The position numbers were made by a program, and so were the translations under genes. A stretch of 48,511 nt of DNA, taken from assembly GCA_040881685.1 (NCBI GenBank), contig JBBECS010000001.1:1-48511 (forward strand), given 5' to 3'. Positions 15,336 through 22,312 of this stretch are shown here, piece by piece (the stretch's first letter is position 1; each line of letters opens with the position of its first letter). The notes under the pieces were generated by a model. That model was not told where the DNA came from, did not search any database, and saw only the letters and a program-made list of their open reading frames with translations. This DNA comes from Acidimicrobiia bacterium. GTDB taxonomy: Bacteria > Actinomycetota > Acidimicrobiia > IMCC26256 > PALSA-555.

Positions 15336-18125
15336 ATGCCTGGGGCCGGGGGGCTGCCCACGGGAACGGTCACGTTCCTGTTCACCGATCTTGAGGGTTC
15401 AACGCGTCTCTGGGAGGAGCACCCCGAGGCGATGAAGGACGCGCTCGCGCGTCACGACGAGCTGCTGCGGAGCGCCGTCGAATCGCACGGTGGCCACGTC
15501 GTGAAGACCACGGGTGATGGCCTCCATGCCGTATTCGCTACTGCCGAGCAGGCGGTCGCGGCGGCGGTGGCGGGACAAGGAGCGCTCTCCGGAGTCGACG
15601 GTCCCGAAGGACCGTTGCGCGTCCGCATGGGTCTGCACACGGGCGCAGCTGACGTCCGAGACGGTGACTACTACGGCGGTGCGGTGAACCGCGCCGCGCG
15701 AGTGTCAGCGGCCGGGCACGGTGGACAGGTGCTCGTCTCACACGCGACCGAGGAGCTGATTCGTGACGACCTCGGTGACGGCCTGGCGCTCGTCGATCTC
15801 GGGGAGCACCGACTGCGCGACCTTGCGCGCCCGGAGCGCTTGTTCCAGCTCGCCGCGCCCGGGATGCCACGTGAGTTCCCGCCCGTCCGCTCGGTTGACG
15901 CCTTTCCCGGCAACCTGCCGTCGCAACTCACCTCGTTCGTCGGGCGCGACGACGAGCTGTCCCGAGTTGGCAAGGCGCTCGACGAATCTCGACTTGTCAC
16001 GCTGATCGGTGTTGGCGGCGTCGGCAAGACGCGCCTTGCCACGCAGGTGGCAGCTGAGGTGCTCCCGCGCTTCGCCGACGGTGCATGGTTGTGCGAGCTC
16101 GCGGCTGCCAGCGACGCCGAAGCGATGGTGCAGGTCGTGGCGGCGACGCTTGGCGTCCAACAGCACCCGAACGTCTCGCTCGAAGAGAGCATCCTGGAGT
16201 ACCTGCGGACCAAGCAACTGCTCTTGGTGCTCGACAACTGCGAGCACCTGCTCGCGGACGCGGGTGGCCTCGCCGAGGGGGTGTTGCACCGATCCGATGG
16301 CGTGCGCATCCTCGCGACGAGTCGAGAGGGCCTCGCTGTCGAGGGTGAGCAGGTGTGGCCCCTGCGGTCGTTGCGGACGCCGACATCGACCTCCACCGTC
16401 GAGGTCGTGGCGAGCGCGGCGGCGCGGCTCTTCATCGAGCGCGCGCAGGCTGCCGCGCCCGGGTTCGATGTGGATGATGCCAATGCCGCCGCAGTCGCCG
16501 AGATCTGCAAGCGCCTCGACGGCATCCCGCTCGCGATCGAACTCGCGGCGGCACGCGTCTCCGCAATGAGTCCGACCGAGATCGCTGCGCTGCTGGACGA
16601 GCGCTTCCGCCTGCTCACCGGAGGTCGTCGGACGGCGGTCGAACGGCACCAGACACTGCGCGCCACGGTCGACTGGTCCTACTCGTTGCTCGAGCCCAAC
16701 GAGCGCTTCGTGTTCGACCGACTCGGTGTGTTCTCAGGCAGCTTCGACAACGCGGCCGCCTCAGCCGTCGTGACCGGCGACGGGATCGAGCACTGGGATG
16801 TCGTCGACGCGATGGCGGGTCTCGTCAACAAGTCGATGGTCAACGCCGAGAAGACCTCCGAGGACACCACGCGCTACACAATGCTCGAGACGCTCCGGCA
16901 GTACGCACGGGAGCAGCTCGACGAGCACGATGCGTCAGACGACTGGCGGCGTCGCCACGCGCAGCACTATGCGGCCCTTGCCGAGCAAGCAGGGCGTGAG
17001 CTCGTCGGCCGAAGGGAGCTGGCCGCTCGTCGTCGCGTCCAGACCGAGCTCGACAACCTGCGCGCCGCCGTGACGTGGGCGCTCGACAGCACGCTCGACG
17101 AAGACGTGGAGCTTGGCGTGGGCATCGTTGCCGAGCTGTCGTACGAGGCGACGTGCAACGTGGCCAGTGGTATTGGGGCCTGGGCGGAACGTGCCGTCGA
17201 AGCGGCTCGCCGGTCGACATCGGAGCGGCGGCGCGCCGTGCTGGGCGCGGCCGCGTATTACCTGCACCAGGGTCTCGGCGACTTTCCGCGCGCTCGCCAA
17301 CTAGCGCTTGAGGCGGTCGAGGAGGGATTCGTCGCCGATGCGCCGGGCGGTTCGATCGCGGAGACGACGCTCGGGATGAGCTACATGGCCGCCGGCGAGC
17401 GCGAGCTCATGCTGGAGGTGATCGCCAACATCCATCGCCGTCTCGATGAGGGTGGCGAGGACCTGTTCGTCCGCTCAGCGTTGCACTCGTCGACTGCGGC
17501 GATGCTCACGACGATCGGTGACTGGAACATGGCGCGGGTTGAAGCATCAGCCGGTCTTGCCACCGCGCGTCAGATCCAGAACCCGACCTGCCTCGCGCTG
17601 GCCCTCTTCGCAGTGGGCTGGACCAACTCCGGTGACGACCCGGGTGCCGCGCTTGCCGCGTACGAAGAGAGCATCGCGCTCACTCGTGCGGGAGCCGTCG
17701 ACGGCGCATTCGGCGCGGCGTTGAGCCAGGCCGCGCAGCTCCGCGCACATGCCGGTGACGCAAGAGGATCATTGGAGGGGCTGCGCGAGGCCATTACCTA
17801 CTCCCACGAAGTCGGCGATCACATGAACTTCATCAACGCGGTCAATCGCGGCATCCAGATCGTCGGTCTCCTCGGGAACCCGGTCGCCGCGGCGACGCTC
17901 TCCGGCGTCATGAAGGGCGACTTGCTCGAAGCGTTCCCCGTGTACGAGCTGAGGGACTTCGAGGGCCGTGGCCAACAGGCCGTCCAGGATCAGGTCCGCA
18001 GCGAGCTGGGTGATGACGTCTACAGCGCCGCAATGGCGCGCGGTACCGCGATGTCGTACGACGAGATCGTGGCGTACGTCCTCGCGGAGATCGATCGCAT
18101 GCTCGCCGAGTTGGACGATGCCTGA
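15336..18125 (+). CDS. Class III adenylate cyclase-STAND ATPase-TPR signalling protein (copy 1)
   Basis: The 929-residue protein opens with a class III cyclase domain. Metal-binding D18 (FTDLEGST) and D61, the substrate-selecting pair K57 and D111, and transition-state N118 and R122 (AVNRAAR) are all present, which predicts an active, ATP-specific enzyme. A STAND/NB-ARC ATPase follows, with Walker A GVGGVGKT at 225-232, Walker B LLLVLDNCEH and the ILATSRE motif, then a long TPR-like helical region. There is no LuxR-type HTH at the C-terminus, unlike the related mycobacterial cyclase-ATPase-LuxR proteins. It ends in a conserved MSYDEIVAYVLAEIDRML helix shared with the next gene. Confidence 0.88.
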   Translation: MPGAGGLPTGTVTFLFTDLEGSTRLWEEHPEAMKDALARHDELLRSAVESHGGHVVKTTGDGLHAVFATAEQAVAAAVAGQGALSGVDGPEGPLRVRMGLHTGAADVRDGDYYGGAVNRAARVSAAGHGGQVLVSHATEELIRDDLGDGLALVDLGEHRLRDLARPERLFQLAAPGMPREFPPVRSVDAFPGNLPSQLTSFVGRDDELSRVGKALDESRLVTLIGVGGVGKTRLATQVAAEVLPRFADGAWLCELAAASDAEAMVQVVAATLGVQQHPNVSLEESILEYLRTKQLLLVLDNCEHLLADAGGLAEGVLHRSDGVRILATSREGLAVEGEQVWPLRSLRTPTSTSTVEVVASAAARLFIERAQAAAPGFDVDDANAAAVAEICKRLDGIPLAIELAAARVSAMSPTEIAALLDERFRLLTGGRRTAVERHQTLRATVDWSYSLLEPNERFVFDRLGVFSGSFDNAAASAVVTGDGIEHWDVVDAMAGLVNKSMVNAEKTSEDTTRYTMLETLRQYAREQLDEHDASDDWRRRHAQHYAALAEQAGRELVGRRELAARRRVQTELDNLRAAVTWALDSTLDEDVELGVGIVAELSYEATCNVASGIGAWAERAVEAARRSTSERRRAVLGAAAYYLHQGLGDFPRARQLALEAVEEGFVADAPGGSIAETTLGMSYMAAGERELMLEVIANIHRRLDEGGEDLFVRSALHSSTAAMLTTIGDWNMARVEASAGLATARQIQNPTCLALALFAVGWTNSGDDPGAALAAYEESIALTRAGAVDGAFGAALSQAAQLRAHAGDARGSLEGLREAITYSHEVGDHMNFINAVNRGIQIVGLLGNPVAAATLSGVMKGDLLEAFPVYELRDFEGRGQQAVQDQVRSELGDDVYSAAMARGTAMSYDEIVAYVLAEIDRMLAELDDA

Positions 18126-20874
18126 CCTCCCGACCGGCACGGTCACGTTCCTCTTCACCGATCTCGAGGGCTCGACACGCCTGTGGGAAGAGCGCGCCGA
18201 GGCAATGAAGGACGCGCTCGCGCGCCACGACGAGTTGCTGCGCGCGGCGGTTGAGGCTTGCGAGGGTCATGTCGTCAAGACGACCGGTGACGGCGTCCAC
18301 GCCGCGTTCGCCGATCCAGTGCACGCGATCGATGCTGCGATCGCCGGACAGCGTGCGCTCGACGAGGCGGTGATCGACCCGCCGCTGCGAGTGCGCATGG
18401 GCATTCATACCGGTCCGGCGGAGCCCCGCGATGGGGACTACTACGGCAGCGCTGTGAATCGAGCGGCGCGTCTCATGTCAGCCGCACACGGCGGCCAGAT
18501 CGTGGTCTCGCTCGCCACCGAGGAGCTCGTTCGCGACGACCTTTCGGCGGGGATCGAGCTCATCGACCTCGGCGAGCACCTGCTCCGCGACCTCTCCCGC
18601 TCGGAACGCATCTTCCAGGTCGTCGCTCCTGGGCTCCACGAAGACTTCGCGCCGCTTCGCTCCATCGACACCGCGCCCGGGAACCTCCCCGCACAGCTGA
18701 CGTCGTTCATCGGCCGCGGCGAGGAGCTGCACGAGATTGCCGTGGAACTCGAGAAGAACCGGCTCGTGACGATCACTGGAGCTGGTGGCGTCGGGAAGAC
18801 GCGCCTCGCCATGCACGTCGCCGCGGAGGTCCTGCCCCGTTACCGCGACGGGGCATGGCTGTGCGAGCTCGCGCCAGTGGTCGATGCCGACGAGATGCAC
18901 CAAGTGCTGGTTGCAACCCTCGACATTCAACCGCGAGCCGGTGTGTCCCTCCTGGACAGCATCTGCGACGCGCTACGGACGAAGCACGTACTCGTCATCC
19001 TCGACAACTGCGAGCATCTACTCCGCGCCGCGCGAGATCTCATTGGGCGGATCCTGGCGTCCTGTCCTGACGTGCGCGTCCTGGCTACGAGCCGGGAAGG
19101 GATCGGAATCGCGGGCGAGCAGGTGTGGCCCTTGCGGTCACTCGACATACCGGAGAGTGCTGCCGCACACGAGGTGGCCGAGGCGGAGGCGGCGGTCCTC
19201 TTCATGGATCGGGCTCGATCAGTGCGCCCCGGGTTCGTGATCGACGCCGGCAACGCGGCAGCAGTGGCGGACATCTGCCGTCGATTGGATGGCATCCCGC
19301 TGGCGTTGGAGCTGGCGGCTGCGCGCATGGTTGCCATGTCGCCGGCAGATGTGGCGACCCGACTCGACGAACGCTTCCGATTGCTGACCGGTGGGCGAAG
19401 CGGTGCGGTCGAACGCCATCAGACGCTTCGCGGCGCCCTCGAGTGGTCGTACTCGCTGCTCGATGCTCGAGAACAATGCGTCTTCGATCGATTGTCCGGC
19501 TTCTCAGGCACGTTCGATGCCGCCGCAGCCGAGGCGGTGGTTACCGGTGGGGGAGTCGAAGGCTGGGATGTGCTCGACGCCCTCGGTGGCCTCGTGGCGA
19601 AGTCGATGCTCATCGCTGAGCCCTCGGATGACGGCACGATGCGGTATCAGCTGCTCGAGACCATGCGGCAATACGCGGCGGAGCAGCTCGAGGAGCACGA
19701 CGATCCTGATGCGTGGCGCCGCCGGCACGCCGAGCACTACAGCGCGGTCACAGAGGAGGTCGCACGCGGCATTCGGGGTCCTGACGAAGGCCGCTACCGG
19801 CAACAGCTTCTCGCCGAGATCGACAACGTCCGTTCGGCGGTGCAGTGGAGCAACGACGCTGCCGACCGCACAGACGCCGAGCTCGGACTGAGGATCATCG
19901 CGGCGCTGTCCTACGAGGCGTCTTTCAACCGCCCTCTGGGTGTTGGCGTTTGGGCAGAGCGCGCGGCGGAGCGCGCCGAGCGGTCCACCGAGGGCAGACG
20001 GTCTGACGTCTTGAGTGCCGCCGCGAGTAGCGCCCTTGCGCGCGGTGACGTTGATCTGTGCGCCGTGTTCGCAAACGCAGCGCTGGAGCACGGCCCGCAA
20101 GCGGACAGCTGGTCCCCGAGCCTCCCGTATCTGGCGCTTGCGTATCGCGCCCTGACCGTGGGAGCTCACGACGAGATGCGCTCGGTGATCGCGGACTGGC
20201 GTCGGACGTTGGAGTCGATCGACGCCGACGACTTCCAGCGGGCGAGCGGGTACTGGACGTGGGCTGCATTCGGCTCGCTGTTCGGTGACCCGCAAGCTCT
20301 GGAAGACGCCCGCGCCGCGACGACGGTCGCGCGCAAGTCCGGCAATCCCACTGCGATCGGAAACAGCCTTCACGCGCTCGGCATGGCGCTCGCCCGAAGT
20401 GACCCGGATGAAGCGCTTGCGGTACTCGAGGAGGCCGCGACCGTCAAGATGGTGTCCGGCAAGTCGAACTTGCTGGGCAATGCGTATGCGCTGATCGCAC
20501 AGCTGCGAGCGCGTCGAGGTGAACGATCGGCAGCGCTCGAAGCCCTGCGCTTCTCGATCGCGCACTTGGACGAAGCCGGTGACAAGCCACAGTTCCTCGG
20601 CACGATCGACTGGGCCGTGGTGATCTTCCGCCTCTTCGAGGAAGACGAGGCCATGGCGGTGACGGCGGGCGTGGCGATCGACGGTCCGCTCGCGGTCCTG
20701 AACAACTTCCCCGGAGTGCCGAGGCACGGAGACCCGGCGTTGAGCAAGGTCGAGGCGCGCCTCGGTGCCGAGCGGTATCGGGAGCTAGTGGCACAGGGTG
20801 CGGCCATGTCCTATGACGAAGTCGTGCAGTACCTGTTCGCTGAGATCGACCGGATGCTCGCTGAGACGAGTTAG
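18118..20874 (+). CDS. Class III adenylate cyclase-STAND ATPase-TPR signalling protein (copy 2)
   Basis: The 918-residue paralogue of the preceding gene starts at ATG 18118, overlapping its stop by eight bases. All cyclase residues are intact: D15, K54, D58, D107, N114 and R118. The Walker A is GAGGVGKT and Walker B VLVILDNCEH. The cyclase and ATPase parts align almost residue for residue with copy 1, whereas the TPR region has diverged strongly, suggesting the copies sense different partners. Overlapping translation makes equal co-expression likely, and class III cyclases work as dimers, so a heterodimer is possible. An HTH is again missing. Confidence 0.88.
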   Translation: MPDLPTGTVTFLFTDLEGSTRLWEERAEAMKDALARHDELLRAAVEACEGHVVKTTGDGVHAAFADPVHAIDAAIAGQRALDEAVIDPPLRVRMGIHTGPAEPRDGDYYGSAVNRAARLMSAAHGGQIVVSLATEELVRDDLSAGIELIDLGEHLLRDLSRSERIFQVVAPGLHEDFAPLRSIDTAPGNLPAQLTSFIGRGEELHEIAVELEKNRLVTITGAGGVGKTRLAMHVAAEVLPRYRDGAWLCELAPVVDADEMHQVLVATLDIQPRAGVSLLDSICDALRTKHVLVILDNCEHLLRAARDLIGRILASCPDVRVLATSREGIGIAGEQVWPLRSLDIPESAAAHEVAEAEAAVLFMDRARSVRPGFVIDAGNAAAVADICRRLDGIPLALELAAARMVAMSPADVATRLDERFRLLTGGRSGAVERHQTLRGALEWSYSLLDAREQCVFDRLSGFSGTFDAAAAEAVVTGGGVEGWDVLDALGGLVAKSMLIAEPSDDGTMRYQLLETMRQYAAEQLEEHDDPDAWRRRHAEHYSAVTEEVARGIRGPDEGRYRQQLLAEIDNVRSAVQWSNDAADRTDAELGLRIIAALSYEASFNRPLGVGVWAERAAERAERSTEGRRSDVLSAAASSALARGDVDLCAVFANAALEHGPQADSWSPSLPYLALAYRALTVGAHDEMRSVIADWRRTLESIDADDFQRASGYWTWAAFGSLFGDPQALEDARAATTVARKSGNPTAIGNSLHALGMALARSDPDEALAVLEEAATVKMVSGKSNLLGNAYALIAQLRARRGERSAALEALRFSIAHLDEAGDKPQFLGTIDWAVVIFRLFEEDEAMAVTAGVAIDGPLAVLNNFPGVPRHGDPALSKVEARLGAERYRELVAQGAAMSYDEVVQYLFAEIDRMLAETS

Positions 20875-21054
20875 GTGAGCCCGAAAGCGCCACGATCACC
20901 TTGGCCGCGACCGCGGCGGGCGGGCGATCGACGCCGATGATGATCGCGTCGTTCGGGATCTCGAGCGCTTCGATCTGCGAAGGGAGCAGCGACGCCGGCG
21001 CGATGACCGGTGGCTCACAGCGCCATCATGGCGCGCGGTGCACGACGCGCGACT

Positions 21055-21100
21055 TCGAACGCTCAACTGTCGGAAATGTATCGCTCAGTTGAGAGTTCGA
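21055..21100. repeat. 15-bp inverted repeat, one mismatch, 16-base loop
   Basis: TCGAACGCTCAACTG at 21055-21069 pairs with 21086-21100 except at one position. The arms begin with TCGAAC and end with GTTCGA like LexA half-sites, but they are far too widely spaced for one LexA dimer. Confidence 0.6.
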
Positions 21101-21115
21101 TACCAGCTCGCAAAG

Positions 21116-21137
21116 AATCTCAAAACTTTCTGAGATT
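21116..21137. repeat. 7-bp AT-rich inverted repeat
   Basis: AATCTCA (21116-21122) pairs with TGAGATT (21131-21137) around an eight-base AT-rich loop, 51 bp before the HNH gene. It could be an operator or an end remnant of a mobile segment. Confidence 0.4.
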
Positions 21138-21187
21138 TCTGCGTGACATCCGGCTTGACTGTCACACCACCCTGTCATCCTGAACGC

Positions 21188-21970
21188 ATGACGTTCGGGG
21201 AGATCGCCGCCGCGCTGCGAGAACGACTCGCGACGCTCGAGCCCGAGTGCTACTCGGGTGCTGACGCGGCGCGTCACGCCGAGGTCACCGCGGAGATCCG
21301 CAACCTCGGCGACACCGCCACGATCTTGCTCGCCAAGCGTGCCGCCGACACTCGTGCGTGGACTCGCGTCTCCCACGCTGCGTCGGCCGAGCAGTGGCTC
21401 GCCAACGTCTCGGGGACGTCCGAGCACACGGCTCGCGAGCAGCTCCTCACCGCGTACCGATTCGATGCCCTCATGATGCTCGCCGCGGGCGGTGCGCCCG
21501 CTGAACGGGCGAAGCGCCCCGAGCCGGTAGTACGGCTCAACGTCGGGCTGCAGTCACTCCTCGAGGGGCGCACGGTGGCGGGTGAGGTGTGCGAGATCCC
21601 CGGTGTCGGCCCGGTTCCGGTCGCGCACGCCCGCGAAGTGTTGCAACACGGCTTGCTCGAGCTCGTGATCTCCGACGGAGTCGACGTGCACAGCGTCGTC
21701 TCGACGACCCGCCACATCCCCAAGGCACTCAAGATCGCCGTGGATGCCCGCGACGGCGGCCGCTGCAAAGTCAGCGACTGCGACCACACCAGGGCAATCG
21801 AGCGCCACCACACGCTCGGCTTCGCGGAGCATCGGCTCACTACCTACGAGGTGCTCGGAGGCGTCTGTCCCGACCACCACGACCTCATCACGCACCGCGG
21901 CTACACGGTCATCGAGAACGACGACGGCACCTGGTCGCTCCGAGCGCCACCCCATACCAGCGCGGCGTGA
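21188..21970 (+). CDS. Compact 13E12-family HNH endonuclease-like protein
   Basis: The 260-residue protein has the 13E12/DUF222 C-terminal pattern: GEVCEIPGVGPVPVAHAREVL, LLELVISDGVDVHSV and a zinc-finger-like HNH domain (CKVSDCDHTRAIERHHTLGFAEH then GVCPDHHDLITHRGY), with the Cys and His ligands intact. The N-terminal 90 residues resemble the family's helical start. The long middle region of full-length members (usually about 400 residues or more in total) is missing, as if deleted in frame after about residue 95. Such proteins are abundant in actinobacteria and often linked to repeats. ATG 21188 was chosen; GTG 21143 is possible. Confidence 0.75.
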   Translation: MTFGEIAAALRERLATLEPECYSGADAARHAEVTAEIRNLGDTATILLAKRAADTRAWTRVSHAASAEQWLANVSGTSEHTAREQLLTAYRFDALMMLAAGGAPAERAKRPEPVVRLNVGLQSLLEGRTVAGEVCEIPGVGPVPVAHAREVLQHGLLELVISDGVDVHSVVSTTRHIPKALKIAVDARDGGRCKVSDCDHTRAIERHHTLGFAEHRLTTYEVLGGVCPDHHDLITHRGYTVIENDDGTWSLRAPPHTSAA

Positions 21971-22009
21971 CACGCCGCTCCGGGTCCGCGATTCGTCTCA
22001 GTGAGCGGT

Positions 22010-22016
22010 GAGACTC
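22010..22016 (+). promoter_or_regulatory. GAGACTC start-proximal motif (64-residue ORF)
   Basis: GAGACTC is five bases before ATG 22022, the third instance of this geometry, and supports this start. Confidence 0.35.
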
Positions 22017-22021
22017 GTGTC

Positions 22022-22216
22022 ATGTACGAGTACCTCATCCGCAACTGGACGAAAGGTCGGCATGAAGGTCGGTATCCGACGCTTGATGCTGCCTTGGCCG
22101 CGGTTCCCATGCGGTGTGCTGACCGCGACGAGTTCACAGTCTGGGAAGGGCATCGCTTCAACCGCGGTGATACCGCGAATGCAGTTTTCGATGGGCGGTA
22201 TCGGTCGGCGCGCTGA
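22022..22216 (+). CDS. Small 64-residue protein of unknown function
   Basis: The protein starts MYEYLIRNWTKGRHEGRYPTL and has alternating aromatic and charged residues (FTVWEGHRFNRGDTANAVFDGRY), consistent with a small beta-rich fold. I recognise no family. Start ATG 22022 is supported by the GAGACTC motif; GTG 22001 would add seven residues. It lies between the HNH gene and the dnaE2 SOS box, in the same direction. It has no signal peptide or Cys. Confidence 0.5.
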   Translation: MYEYLIRNWTKGRHEGRYPTLDAALAAVPMRCADRDEFTVWEGHRFNRGDTANAVFDGRYRSAR

Positions 22217-22243
22217 CCGGGATGCCGGGCCCTTCTTGCCCTA

Positions 22244-22259
22244 GCGAACATACGTTCGA
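22244..22259. promoter_or_regulatory. LexA (SOS) box of dnaE2
   Basis: GCGAACATACGTTCGA matches TCGAAC-N4-GTTCGA at 11 of 12 defined positions. A TAGGGT -10 begins at 22260, immediately after it, and dnaE2 starts 53 bp downstream of the box. Confidence 0.9.
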
Positions 22260-22312
22260 TAGGGTGCCCAGCCCGGCCCTTCGGGGTTCTGGGTCCTGGC
22301 GGAGTAGGGCCC

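Larger units (their letters stand above)
20875..21187. other. Gene-free 313-bp spacer with two inverted repeats and an AT-richer half
   Basis: I see no convincing gene here. The right half (about 21055-21145) is clearly AT-richer than its surroundings and holds two inverted repeats (21055-21100 and 21116-21137). A TTGACT hexamer at 21153-21158 could be a -35 for the HNH gene. The composition and the 13E12-type neighbour suggest an acquired segment. Confidence 0.55.

Noticed and set aside
18043-18055. CGCGGTACCGCG palindrome in the first cyclase as a repeat copy
   Set aside because: The stem is short, no flanking blocks are present, and the encoded C-terminal helix is conserved in the paralogue.
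20901-21092. 63-codon open frame in the spacer after the second cyclase
   Set aside because: It has no ribosome site or -10 at the start, odd composition, and runs into the inverted repeat.
21055-21100. TCGAAC and GTTCGA arms read as a third LexA box
   Set aside because: The half-sites are 34 bases apart, far beyond the four-base spacing that LexA needs.
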